Shown: in pieces, positions 8,675 through 16,626 of the stretch
Numbering within the stretch: position 1 is the stretch's first letter
Layout: each line of letters opens with the position of its first letter
Origin: Acidobacteriota bacterium
GTDB lineage: Bacteria > Acidobacteriota > Terriglobia > Terriglobales > Acidobacteriaceae
Length of the DNA stretch: 64,000 bases
Assembly (NCBI GenBank): GCA_003225055.1
Contig: QIAU01000144.1
Coordinates: forward strand, 62,001-126,000
Direction of reading: 5' to 3'
Notes under the pieces: generated by a model
The model's input: the letters and a program-made list of their open reading frames with translations, nothing else
What the model was told of the DNA's origin: nothing
Database searches by the model: none
Program-made: the position numbers and the translations under genes

Positions 8675-9706
8675 TCATGGGCGCGACGCGGTGGCGTCAA
8701 ACAAATTCAGCAACTCCAACTTCTTTTCGGCGGGCAGGAAAGATGCCTCGAACGAGTTCCGCGCCAACTCCCGCAGGTGCTCGTCCGTGAAACCGAAAGC
8801 GCTTTGGGCCAACTGATATTCCCGTGTAAGAGACGTGCCGAACATGGCCGGATCGTCCGTGTTGAGCGTAATCATCAAACCATGGTCGAAGTAGTTGCGT
8901 ACGGGATGCTCCGGCAGGGAAGTACAACAGCCGGTGCGCAGGTTGCTGGTAAGGCAAATCTCGATCGGGATCTGCCGCTGCGAAAGTTCCTCAACCAGTT
9001 CGGGATCTTGGCCCGCATGCAAACCGTGGCCAATCCGCTCGACTCCCAAGTTCAGGGCGCCCCAGACAGATTCCGGTCCGCAGGTCTCCCCAGCGTGGGC
9101 GGTAAGGTGCAGGCCGCGCTCGGCGCAGAAGGAATAAACGTCCCGGAAAAGCTCGGGCGCTGCCTGCCGCTCATTTCCGCCGATGCCGAAACCCACGACA
9201 TTACGATCTTGGTAGCGCACGGCCAACTCCGCAACTCTCTGCGCCCGCTCGGGACCGAAGTGGCGTACTGCATCGAAGATCCAGAGCAGGGATACGCCAA
9301 AATCCCGCTCACCTCGCTCGCGGCCGCGTTCCAGACCTTCAAAGATGGCGGCGAAATCCAGCTTCCACCACAAGCAAACGCCGACCGAAACATAGACTTC
9401 GGCGTGCAGAACATTTCCCGCCCTAAGCTGATCCATAAGCTCGTAGGTGATTAATTCGTAGTCTTCCGGTGTTCTCAGAAGCTCGCTGACTCCCTTGAAG
9501 GCAAGTAGAAACCCATTGAAGTCGCGGTAGTGGTAGAGTTGCTCGACTTCGGCGACGGTTGCGTTCGGGAATCCGCGGCGCTTCTTGAGTTCCAGCAGGG
9601 CAGGAGGCTGAATCGAACCTTCCAGATGCAGATGCAATTCGGCCTTGGGAAGGGCAACGATAAACGGACTGGAACTCGGAGCCGAACTCATGCTTTCAGA
9701 TTTCAC
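8675..9706 (-). CDS. add: Adenosine deaminase family protein
   Basis: A 343-residue metal-dependent deaminase. The zinc ligands are visible in HLHLEGS (H25, H27), the catalytic HAGE motif (LHLTAHAGETCGP), RIGHGL, and NTDDPAMFG with the conserved aspartates. The segment before the active site reads GFGIGGNE where classical adenosine deaminases have GGDE, so the substrate may be adenosine, adenine or 6-amino-6-deoxyfutalosine. The enzyme acts in purine salvage or menaquinone synthesis accordingly. It heads a minus-strand group with a racemase and an ACT protein. An alternative start is the second ATG six codons in. Confidence 0.88.
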   Translation of the reverse strand: MKSESMSSAPSSSPFIVALPKAELHLHLEGSIQPPALLELKKRRGFPNATVAEVEQLYHYRDFNGFLLAFKGVSELLRTPEDYELITYELMDQLRAGNVLHAEVYVSVGVCLWWKLDFAAIFEGLERGRERGERDFGVSLLWIFDAVRHFGPERAQRVAELAVRYQDRNVVGFGIGGNERQAAPELFRDVYSFCAERGLHLTAHAGETCGPESVWGALNLGVERIGHGLHAGQDPELVEELSQRQIPIEICLTSNLRTGCCTSLPEHPVRNYFDHGLMITLNTDDPAMFGTSLTREYQLAQSAFGFTDEHLRELARNSFEASFLPAEKKLELLNLFDATASRP

Positions 9707-9777
9707 CGCCGAGATCGCCCAGAACGCCGAGAAGAAATTGCCCCTGAATTTCTCCGCGCTCTCGGCGTACTCCGCGG

Positions 9778-11379
9778 TTATCTTTCTGCAAATTCACTGC
9801 GATGCCGGCTATAGAAAGAGTAGATGCCCAGCCCAATCGTCAGCCATCCGAAAAATCGAAGCCAAGTCAGGATAGGAAGGCCGCTCATCAACAGCGCGCA
9901 GAAGAACACACTCAGCACGGGAGCAAGAATCCCTCCAGGGGCGCGGAAGCCGCGGTGGCGGCCGGGATCACGATAACGGAGGATAATCACACCAATTGAC
10001 ACCAGGACAAAGGCAAACAGGGTTCCGATGTTGGACAGGTCTGCCAGGGTTCCAATGTCCAGGATTCCTGCCGGGATACCTACTACCAAGCCCGCAATCC
10101 AGGTCGCTGTTGAGGGCGTACGGAAGCGGGGGTGGACTCGGCCAAAGAACCGGGGCAGCAGGCCGTCGCGCGACATGGCGAACCACACGCGGGCTTGCCC
10201 CAGTTGGAAAACGAGCAGGGAGGAAATCATACCCATCATCGCGCCAAACAGCACACCCAGCCGTACCCAATGCAGGCGGTGTGAACCCGTGGCCAAGGTG
10301 AGCTTCTTCATGCTGTTGACAACGGGGGCGGCGTCGTCAAGCAGTGATTGCCACGGCACAATTCCCGTGAGCACCACCGCGACACCGATATACAAGATCG
10401 TGCAGATCACTAATGTCGCGATGATTCCGATGGGCAGGTCACGTTGCGGATTTCGTGCTTCTTCGGCAGCGGTTGAAACTGAATCGAAGCCAATATAAGT
10501 GAAGAAAATGATAGAGCCGCCGGTCAGGATGCCGGACCAGCCCAGCGGCGCGAATGGATGCCAGTTGGCGGGGTGGATATAATGCGCGCCCGCGATAATG
10601 AAGGCCGTGATGGCCGCGATCTTTAAGATCACCATTGTATTATTGGCTTCAGCCGACTCACGGATGCCGCGCACCAGGATTACCGTGAGGATCATGACCA
10701 CGAGAAATGCCGGAAAGTTGAAGCCCAAGTGCAGGCCCGGAGCGTAAAGGACGCTTCCTTTTAGGTCGCTCAGGCCGCCGGGCAGATATGCGGGTGAGAT
10801 CCAGCGCAGGGGCGGATGCCATCCAAACCAATCGAACATGTCAACCAGATGGGCGGCGAAGCCGACGCTTACCGCCATGTTGCTAACTGCATACTCAAGG
10901 ATCAGGTCCCATCCGATGATCCATGCGATCAGCTCGCCCATGGTGGCGTACGTGTACGTATAGGCGCTGCCCGCGATGGGAATCATCGAGGCCAACTCCG
11001 CGTAGCACAGGGCCGTAAAACCGCAGACAATGGCTACCAGCACAAGCGACAGGGCGAGAGCAGGTCCCGCCCCCGGACGGCCGAGGGTCGCAGTACGGTG
11101 AACGAAATAGTCAAGCAGGGGTGCGTTCAGGATGGAGGACGTGTCAAATTTTTGCCCGGCGATTGCGGTTCCAACTACCGTAAAGATTCCAGATCCGATC
11201 ACAGCGCCTATTCCCAATGCGGTCAGGGAGAGAGGCCCCAGAGTTTTCTTGAGCCGCCGGTCCGGCTCTTCGGAGTCGGAGATCAACTTGTCGATGGACT
11301 TACAGGCGAAAAGTTGGCTGCCATTCTTCAGACTGGCAGGTTGCTCGGTGGGGTTGGTGGTTGCTGGAGGTTGTGCCAA
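9778..11379 (-). CDS. APC family amino acid permease (cationic type)
   Basis: A 533-residue integral membrane transporter with about 12-14 hydrophobic segments. TALGIGAVIGSGIFTVVGTAIAG is the first-helix motif of APC transporters, and FIGFDSVSTAAEEARNPQRDLP matches the helix 6-7 loop of the cationic amino acid transporter branch. It would import amino acids by proton or sodium symport, or exchange. The start is a TTG at 11379, supported by GAGG five bases before it. The C-terminus FYSRHRSEFAER ends in the cytoplasm. It is monocistronic. Confidence 0.9.
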   Translation of the reverse strand: MAQPPATTNPTEQPASLKNGSQLFACKSIDKLISDSEEPDRRLKKTLGPLSLTALGIGAVIGSGIFTVVGTAIAGQKFDTSSILNAPLLDYFVHRTATLGRPGAGPALALSLVLVAIVCGFTALCYAELASMIPIAGSAYTYTYATMGELIAWIIGWDLILEYAVSNMAVSVGFAAHLVDMFDWFGWHPPLRWISPAYLPGGLSDLKGSVLYAPGLHLGFNFPAFLVVMILTVILVRGIRESAEANNTMVILKIAAITAFIIAGAHYIHPANWHPFAPLGWSGILTGGSIIFFTYIGFDSVSTAAEEARNPQRDLPIGIIATLVICTILYIGVAVVLTGIVPWQSLLDDAAPVVNSMKKLTLATGSHRLHWVRLGVLFGAMMGMISSLLVFQLGQARVWFAMSRDGLLPRFFGRVHPRFRTPSTATWIAGLVVGIPAGILDIGTLADLSNIGTLFAFVLVSIGVIILRYRDPGRHRGFRAPGGILAPVLSVFFCALLMSGLPILTWLRFFGWLTIGLGIYSFYSRHRSEFAER

Positions 11380-11409
11380 AAGGCCTCGTGTGTGTGGGCC
11401 CGCATTTTC

Positions 11410-11445
11410 TGACCCGGGCAGGCGGGTCCACGCCCCGCCTCCACA
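11410..11445. repeat. GC-rich hairpin repeat, family 3-like
   Basis: GACCCGggcaGGCGGGTC (11411-11428) forms a hairpin and is followed by CACGCCCCGCCTCCAC. It lies in the promoter side of the permease and downstream of the small basic protein gene. Confidence 0.45.
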
Positions 11446-11452
11446 CGGTCAA

Positions 11453-11617
11453 TTATGCACGTTTCGCCTGGCCACGGGCCAACTTCTTCACCTTGCGTTT
11501 CTGCGACCCGCGGGCGTACTCGCGCGGTTGAAGCGGCTTTTCGGTTTTACGTTTTTGGCGCGCCGCCCGCTTGGCCTTTTTGCGTTCTTGCTTACTCAAA
11601 CTTGCAGTATTCGCCAT
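11453..11617 (-). CDS. Small, highly basic protein of unknown function
   Basis: A 54-residue protein (MANTASLSKQERKKAKRAAR at its start) of which roughly four in ten residues are Lys or Arg, with few hydrophobic residues. The ATG at 11617 is preceded by a purine-rich GAGGAAAG. No fold is predicted; the composition suggests binding to RNA, DNA or the ribosome, which is inference. An upstream extension to 11698 is possible but translates a repeat-rich region. I do not recognise a named family. Confidence 0.6.
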   Translation of the reverse strand: MANTASLSKQERKKAKRAARQKRKTEKPLQPREYARGSQKRKVKKLARGQAKRA

Positions 11618-11642
11618 TAGTGCTTCGTCTTTCCTCTCTGGA

Positions 11643-11724
11643 GAAGTTTCAGGTTTCGCGTGGGCAGTTAAGACCACTGTCGTTCGCTCGAACCTCAAAA
11701 CCCAAAACTTGAAACTGAAGTTCC
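11643..11724. repeat. GTTTCAAGTTTC-type repeat cluster
   Basis: Imperfect copies of GAAACTTGAAACT-like words on both strands (gaagtttcaggtttcg; aaaacttgaaactgaagtt). Similar clusters occur at 41930-41996 and inside tgt around 44815-44842. It fills the gap between pcrA and the small basic protein gene. Confidence 0.5.
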
Positions 11725-14370
11725 CTAGGCTCTTTCCAGCTGGGCATATTTCTCGACCAGCTTCTTCAACCCGAAGCGTAGGAATTGTACCGTAATCTTA
11801 GCGTCTTCACCTTCACCTTCGCGCTGGTAGACCGTTCCTTCGCCGTATCTAGGATGCCGGACTCTTTGTCCGGGGCGGAAGCCTCGGCTGCCTGTAGGCT
11901 GTTTGACCGGTACTTTAGGCAGGCTGAACTTCCGGCCGCGCGAAGCAAAGAACTCGGCAATGTTCTCCACCGAATTGTAGGTCTCGCCGGAATACGAGGG
12001 CTGCTGCTTGCTGCCTTGACGGCGGTTCCAAGCTGCACTCTGGTCTTCGTCTTCATAGGCGTAGTGAGAGGAGTCTCGGAGGTGGTCGGTTGCGGAACTG
12101 CGCTCCGCCTGGGTGGGTCGGAGAGCCGTCCCCCTGCTCCTGGCGCCCCCACCTCTTCGACGCGGCGAGCCGATATCTTCCAGCAACCGCGAGGGCACTT
12201 CCTCGAGAAAACGGGAGGGCACGCTGGCCTCGGGAAGATCGCTCCCGTAACGGCGCCGGTAAACAGCTCGCGTCAAAACCAGAGCATCCATTGCCCGAGT
12301 CATGCCGACATAGCAAAGGCGCCGCTCCTCCTCAATATCGTCAGGCTTGAGTAAAGTTCGAGAATGCGGAAACAGTCCCTCTTCCAACCCGCACAGGAAA
12401 ACCAGAGGAAACTCCAGACCTTTGGCCGCATGCAAAGTCATCAGCGTAATCTGCGCGCGTTCATCATAGGCATCGGCTTCGCTGACGAGGGCCGCGTGGT
12501 CGAGAAATTGATCGAGTGTCTCGCCGCGATCGCGGGAATCCATGGCTGCATTTACCAATTCCTGTAGGTTTTCGATACGCGAGTAAGCCTCTGGAGTGTC
12601 TTGTTCCTCGAGTTGCGTGATGTAGCCGGTGCGGTCAATTAAGAATTTCAGGATCTCGGCGGTGCTGACCCGGGGAGCTGGGAAGTCCGATGGCACTTCG
12701 CCCACTTCCGTTGGCGGGGGCGGGACGCCCGCACCGACAGCCGGCGAGACACCGGCGCTACCGCTCTCAACGTCGAACTGCTGCGGGTCGAACCTGGTTG
12801 CGTCCTCTTCTTTGTCTACGGCTATCGCAGCCGGTAGGTCCGTTGCTTCTTGCTTCCGAGTGCGCTCCAGCCGCTCTCCATAGGTGCCGGCGAGCATTGC
12901 GCCAGCATCTTCGATAATCTCCTTAAAGCTCGTCAGCGCGGCCAAAGCCCTGGCCGGGAGAAGTTGACGCCTGACAGCCTCGCTAATCGCACCCCACATC
13001 GAAACTCCGGTTTCGAGCGCCAAATGCTCCAAGGTCTCCAGGGTAGTTTTTCCGATTCCGCGGGCCGGCGTGTTGACCACGCGCTGCAGGGAAACCGAGT
13101 CGTCTGGATTCTGAATGACTTTCAGGTACGAAATCATGTCCTTAATTTCGGCCCGCTCGTAGAAAGAGAATCCACCGACCACGTGATATTTCAGCTGGTA
13201 GCGGCGCATCGCCTCTTCGAAGAGGCGTGACTGTGAATTCGTGCGGTACAGGACTGCCACCCGCGCCGTGTCGCCCCGATCAGCCGCCCGGCGCACATAA
13301 ACGGCGACTCGGTCGGCTACAAAGAGAGCCTCATTCTCGCCGTCGGGAGCCTCGTAATACCCGATCTTTGCTCCGCCCTGGCGCGAAGTCCACAGGTTCT
13401 TGCCTTTGCGCTTGACGTTGTTGGCCACGACCGACGAGGCCGCCTGCAAAATATTCTGCGTGGAGCGGTAGTTTTGCTCGAGCCGGATGATCTTGGCTTC
13501 CGGGAAGTCTTGTTCGAATTCCAGGATGTTGCGAATCTCGGCGCCGCGCCAGGAGTAGATCGACTGGTCCTCATCGCCGACGGCGCAGACATTGTGGCCA
13601 GAGCCGGCCAGAAGCCGCATCAACTCGTATTGCGGACGATTCGTATCCTGGTATTCATCGACGAGGAGATACTGAAAGCGTCGGTTGTAATCGTCGCGCA
13701 CTTCCCCGGAACTCTTCAGAAGGCGGACCGCTTCGAGCAGCAAGTCGTCGAAGTCCATCGCGTTCGCCTTGCGCAGTTCTTTTCGATATTCCTGGTAAAT
13801 GTGTGCGACGCGCTGAGTTTTCGGATCGCCCGATTGCAGATAGATCTCCTGCGGATCAAGCATGTGGTTTTTGGCCCAGGAAATCCGGGACAACACGGTA
13901 CGGGGCGTGAGCTGCTTGTCGTCGATGCCCAGCCGCCGCAGCACGCCCTTGACTACTTGCTGCTGATCGGCTTCGTCGTAGATGACAAAATTCTTCGTGA
14001 GACCGATAGGGGGCTTGCCTGGAACTCGGGAAGCGATTTCGAGAGCCTGGATGTCTCGCCGCAGCACGCGTACGCAGAAAGAATGGAAGGTGGAAATAAC
14101 CGGCTTGACAATTGAGCAAGCGCCGACCAGCTTTTCTACCCGTTCCCCCATCTCCGACGCGGCCTTGTTGGTGAAGGTAACGGCCAGGATAGACTCCGGC
14201 ATCACCCCCATGTTTTCGATGAGATAGGCGATGCGGTAGGTGATGACGCGCGTCTTGCCGCTACCGGCACCGGCCAGGATAAGCACCGGACCTTGGATGG
14301 TCTTGACCGCCTCGCGTTGTTGGGGATTGAGATCGTCAAGAAACGACAAGGTGCTTACCACCCTCTTCAT
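11725..14370 (-). CDS. pcrA: UvrD/PcrA-type ATP-dependent 3'-5' DNA helicase
   Basis: An 881-residue superfamily 1 helicase acting in repair and replication restart. Visible motifs are Walker A AGAGSGKT (residues 33-40), Ia FTNKAASEM, II VDEYQDTN, III GDEDQSIYSWRGA, IV LEQNYRS, V TLMTLHAAKGLEFP, and VI YVGMTRA. The C-terminal segment FRPGQRVRHPRYGEGTV is the RNA-polymerase-interacting Tudor-like domain of PcrA. The ATG at 14370 is chosen over a TTG two codons upstream. Two segments look foreign: about residues 530-556 and 743-762 are translated repeats (see those entries), both in regions between conserved blocks. The protein is about 100 residues longer than typical PcrA. Confidence 0.95.
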   Translation of the reverse strand: MKRVVSTLSFLDDLNPQQREAVKTIQGPVLILAGAGSGKTRVITYRIAYLIENMGVMPESILAVTFTNKAASEMGERVEKLVGACSIVKPVISTFHSFCVRVLRRDIQALEIASRVPGKPPIGLTKNFVIYDEADQQQVVKGVLRRLGIDDKQLTPRTVLSRISWAKNHMLDPQEIYLQSGDPKTQRVAHIYQEYRKELRKANAMDFDDLLLEAVRLLKSSGEVRDDYNRRFQYLLVDEYQDTNRPQYELMRLLAGSGHNVCAVGDEDQSIYSWRGAEIRNILEFEQDFPEAKIIRLEQNYRSTQNILQAASSVVANNVKRKGKNLWTSRQGGAKIGYYEAPDGENEALFVADRVAVYVRRAADRGDTARVAVLYRTNSQSRLFEEAMRRYQLKYHVVGGFSFYERAEIKDMISYLKVIQNPDDSVSLQRVVNTPARGIGKTTLETLEHLALETGVSMWGAISEAVRRQLLPARALAALTSFKEIIEDAGAMLAGTYGERLERTRKQEATDLPAAIAVDKEEDATRFDPQQFDVESGSAGVSPAVGAGVPPPPTEVGEVPSDFPAPRVSTAEILKFLIDRTGYITQLEEQDTPEAYSRIENLQELVNAAMDSRDRGETLDQFLDHAALVSEADAYDERAQITLMTLHAAKGLEFPLVFLCGLEEGLFPHSRTLLKPDDIEEERRLCYVGMTRAMDALVLTRAVYRRRYGSDLPEASVPSRFLEEVPSRLLEDIGSPRRRGGGARSRGTALRPTQAERSSATDHLRDSSHYAYEDEDQSAAWNRRQGSKQQPSYSGETYNSVENIAEFFASRGRKFSLPKVPVKQPTGSRGFRPGQRVRHPRYGEGTVYQREGEGEDAKITVQFLRFGLKKLVEKYAQLERA
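12088..12134. repeat. Family 1 repeat inside pcrA, in frame
   Basis: On the plus strand it reads GGAACTGCGCTCCGCC and then GGTCGGAGAGCCGTCCCCC, like the intergenic copy at 31290-31338 read on the minus strand. Within PcrA it encodes the stretch around GTALRPTQAERSSATDH, which has no counterpart I know in the family. Confidence 0.55.
12713..12763. repeat. Family 2 double-hairpin repeat inside pcrA, in frame
   Basis: Two hairpins side by side: GCGGG-acg-CCCGC and GCCGG-cgagaca-CCGGC. In PcrA it encodes SAGVSPAVGAGVPPPP. A related copy in the opposite order and orientation lies between genes at 16453-16506. Confidence 0.65.
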
Positions 14371-14483
14371 TGCCAATTTCCGAGTGGCAATTGCCGATGG
14401 AGAAGCGAGATTCCTCGCCTCGCTCGGAACGACCGGATTTAAATTGGCAGCGGCAATTGAAAATTGGCAATTGGAAATTCATA
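14371..14483. repeat. AT-rich AATTGGCAAT-type repeat cluster
   Basis: Multiple imperfect copies of TTGGCAATTG and CAATTTCC words (for example gaaaattggcaattggaaatt at 14458-14478). Fills the gap upstream of pcrA and likely overlaps its promoter. Related clusters are at 2188-2275, 15928-15976 and 26896-26934. Confidence 0.6.
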
Positions 14484-14864
14484 TCAGCTCTTAGTTTTTA
14501 CGGTCTCCCGCACTGCCTTACATTCCGCGCAGGGGCACACATCCCGCAGAAACTGCCAGGAATAGAGCCCAAGGTCATGCTTGTCATTCCAGATGAACTT
14601 GATGGCGTACCGGCCTACCGGCTCGACCTGGTTGGGCTTGGCGGTCGGCTTAAACATCGGCAAGGCGCCGGGCGCCAGCTTCGGCGGGTCTCCGGGCTGA
14701 CGACCAGTCTTGCTCCGTTCTTCGTCGCACAAAGCGCAGGGGCAGGCATCCCGCAGAAAGGTAAAGCTGTAGTTCGAAATATGTCCGTCCTTCCACACTA
14801 TTTCCATGCCCGTGCCAGTGGTGACGTTCACCTTGACCGACTTGGGTTCTGCCCACGACTCCAT
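14484..14864 (-). CDS. DUF971 (gamma-butyrobetaine hydroxylase N-terminal-like) domain protein
   Basis: A 126-residue protein containing one long DUF971 domain: IVWKDGHISNYSFTFLRDACPCALCDEE, then LYSWQFLRDVCPCAECKAVRET. Two CPCAxC clusters (each with three cysteines) suggest a bound metal, probably zinc or an iron-sulfur cluster. In other bacteria this domain occurs alone near iron-sulfur or Mrp-type genes; its function is not established. The start at 14864 (MESWAEPKS) fits the domain; a longer frame to 15071 overlaps the promoter and start of rpmB and is rejected. Confidence 0.8.
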   Translation of the reverse strand: MESWAEPKSVKVNVTTGTGMEIVWKDGHISNYSFTFLRDACPCALCDEERSKTGRQPGDPPKLAPGALPMFKPTAKPNQVEPVGRYAIKFIWNDKHDLGLYSWQFLRDVCPCAECKAVRETVKTKS

Positions 14865-15069
14865 ATTTTCAGTATCGCACAGGCTGGCGCGGGGCGAACG
14901 CGGGAGGACAATCGATGGCGACGGAGCAGCGCTCGCTTGAGCGCCCGGTGGACAAGCGCGGGCAGGTGTCCGCGCCACGGGGGCTGTTGTTCTCGCGTTT
15001 GTCGAAACCGCCGCCCGTCCGGTAGAATCAATAGTTCGTAGAACAGCTTCTGAAGTTTCTGGAGAAGTC

Positions 15070-15258
15070 ATGGCACAGGTATGTCATATTTGCGGCAAGG
15101 GGCCGCAATTCGGCAACAACATCAGCCACGCCCACAACGTGACCAAGCGGCGCTGGAACGTCAACCTGCGCCCGGTCCGCGCCAGGGTGGGGGGCTCGAC
15201 TAAGCGCATCCGCGTCTGCACTTCTTGCCTGCGCAGCGGGAAGGTCGTCAAGGCGTAG
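15070..15258 (+). CDS. rpmB: 50S ribosomal protein L28
   Basis: A 62-residue L28. The typical opening [19 protein letters not shown] has one CxxC pair, and [11 protein letters not shown] supplies the second, so this is the zinc-binding form. [11 protein letters not shown] is the conserved middle. GGAG lies about 6 bases before the ATG. It is transcribed alone, divergently from the DUF971 gene. Confidence 0.97.
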   Translation: MAQVCHICGKGPQFGNNISHAHNVTKRRWNVNLRPVRARVGGSTKRIRVCTSCLRSGKVVKA

Positions 15259-15384
15259 AAATTCCCTGGACCGAAGCCGCACGTCTCAGGCGAGAAAACA
15301 GGTGCCGCCCCGCAGCAGGCTGGCACAGGCCCGGCCTCGCTCCCACCGCCTAACCAAGCGGTGGGTTAACGGATGCCACCGTTA

Positions 15385-15443
15385 CTCGGCTCAAGCGAAG
15401 CCGCAAAGCAGGGTTCAAGCCGAGGGCGTCTGTCCCCACATCG
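15385..15443. repeat. Family 1 repeat, intergenic copy
   Basis: CTCGGCTCAAGCGAAGCCG followed after about 17 bases by GCCGAGGGCGTCTGTCCCCACA. The last part matches the family 1 second hairpin and tail. Lies between rpmB and the FKBP gene, which converge. Confidence 0.55.
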
Positions 15444-15447
15444 ATCC

Positions 15448-15900
15448 TTACTGGACGCCCAGCAGCTCCACGTCGAAAATCAAAGTTGATTTTGGCGGGA
15501 TGACTGGTGGATAACCGGCCTCGCCATAGGCAAGCTGGTACGGGATACGCAACTGGCGCTTGCCGCCGATCTTCATACCGGCGACGCCTTCGTCCCAGCC
15601 TTTGATGACCTGGCCAGCTCCGAGCTTGAAGGTGAACGGTCGGCCTGCGTCTACCGAGCTGTCGAACTTCTTGCCGTTGGTCAACCATCCCGTGTAGTGG
15701 ACTTTGACGGTCTGTCCTCGGGTTGCAGTTGGCCCAGGACCCGTCTTGATGTCCCAGTACTCAAGGCCGTCGGCGGTCTTGGTAGGCTGTCCTGTGACCT
15801 TGGTGGGCACGCTGGTATCGGAGGTGCTGCCTTTCTTCTGTCCCCACACCATAGGCGCGGCCAGCAGCAGGCCCAGTATTAGAACCGTCATTTTCAACAT
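15448..15900 (-). CDS. FKBP-type peptidyl-prolyl cis-trans isomerase, exported
   Basis: A 150-residue protein with a signal peptide ([20 protein letters not shown], cleavage near residue 20) and one FKBP domain: [55 protein letters not shown]-type ending [25 protein letters not shown]. It would catalyse prolyl isomerisation during folding in the periplasm. The ATG at 15900 has GGAG nine bases upstream, better than a start 12 codons earlier. It is preceded by a RidA gene on the same strand with an AT-rich repeat cluster between. Confidence 0.92.
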   Translation of the reverse strand: MLKMTVLILGLLLAAPMVWGQKKGSTSDTSVPTKVTGQPTKTADGLEYWDIKTGPGPTATRGQTVKVHYTGWLTNGKKFDSSVDAGRPFTFKLGAGQVIKGWDEGVAGMKIGGKRQLRIPYQLAYGEAGYPPVIPPKSTLIFDVELLGVQ

Positions 15901-15927
15901 GAATCTTCTCCAGATTGTGGCTTGCGA

Positions 15928-15976
15928 ATTTTCCAATTGCCGATTGATTCTAAATTGGCAAGCCAGAAATTGGACA
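15928..15976. repeat. AT-rich AATTGGCAAT-type repeat cluster
   Basis: Contains ttttccaattgccgatt and aaattggcaagccagaaattgg, an imperfect inverted arrangement. It sits between the FKBP gene and the RidA gene. Confidence 0.5.
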
Positions 15977-15981
15977 ATCTC

Positions 15982-16359
15982 TTACGCCAATGCGATGACA
16001 TCGATCTCGACCAGCACGTCTTTGGGCAGTCGGGCAACTTCTACGGTCGAGCGTGCCGGGGGCTCGGACGAAAAGTACCGGCTATAGACTTCGTTCATGC
16101 CGTTAAAGTCGGTCATGTTCTGGAGAAAGACGGTTGAGCGCACGACCTTCTCCAGCCCGCTCCCCGCCGCTTTCAGTATTCCGGCAAGATTTTTCAGCAC
16201 GCGATCGGTCTGAAAACTTACGTCTCCGGAAACCAGGGTGTTGGTTACCGGATCAATGGCAATCTGCCCGGAAAGGAACAGGAATCCGTTGGCCTTAATT
16301 GCCTGCGAATACGGCCCGATGGCCTTCGGACCATCATTTGTCGCAATGACCTCTTTCAT
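15982..16359 (-). CDS. ridA: RidA family (YjgF/UK114) protein
   Basis: A 125-residue RidA. The family hydrolyses reactive enamine/imine intermediates made by PLP enzymes. The opening ATNDGPKAIGPYSQAIKANGFLFLSGQIAIDP, the middle NLAGILKAAGSGLEKVVRSTVFLQNMTDFNGMNEVY, and the end ARSTVEVARLPKDVLVEIDVIALA are all canonical, including the conserved Arg and Glu that bind the substrate carboxylate and water. A more divergent RidA is at 57901-58296. Confidence 0.95.
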   Translation of the reverse strand: MKEVIATNDGPKAIGPYSQAIKANGFLFLSGQIAIDPVTNTLVSGDVSFQTDRVLKNLAGILKAAGSGLEKVVRSTVFLQNMTDFNGMNEVYSRYFSSEPPARSTVEVARLPKDVLVEIDVIALA

Positions 16360-16452
16360 GAAACCTCCATGATCGGAATTCAGATTTTAGATTGCAGATA
16401 GACAAACGAGGTGAAAATCGAGACCCCTCGCTGGGTGAGGGATGACAACAGC

Positions 16453-16506
16453 AGCGCCGGCATCTTGCCGGGCCCAGGCGCGGGCGGGACGCCCGCGTGA
16501 CAGCCG
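16453..16506. repeat. Family 2 double-hairpin repeat, intergenic copy
   Basis: CGCCGGcatcttgCCGGgc and GCGGG-acg-CCCGC hairpins in one element, the same parts as in pcrA 12713-12763. It lies in the 250-base gap between relA and ridA, which otherwise shows nothing recognisable. Confidence 0.6.
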
Positions 16507-16626
16507 TCAAGGTCCCTCGACTCGCGCAAAAAAACCGCGCTCGCCCGGGATGGCAAGGCTGGTGGTGCGACGCGTTGAGTGGTGATTGAGCGAGGCTTTC
16601 TTATCTTAATTTAATAGCGCTGACTT

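Noticed and set aside
8777-9454. Long open frame on the opposite strand of add
   Set aside because: It overlaps a clear adenosine deaminase gene and its translation has no family features; GC-rich genes often leave open antisense frames.
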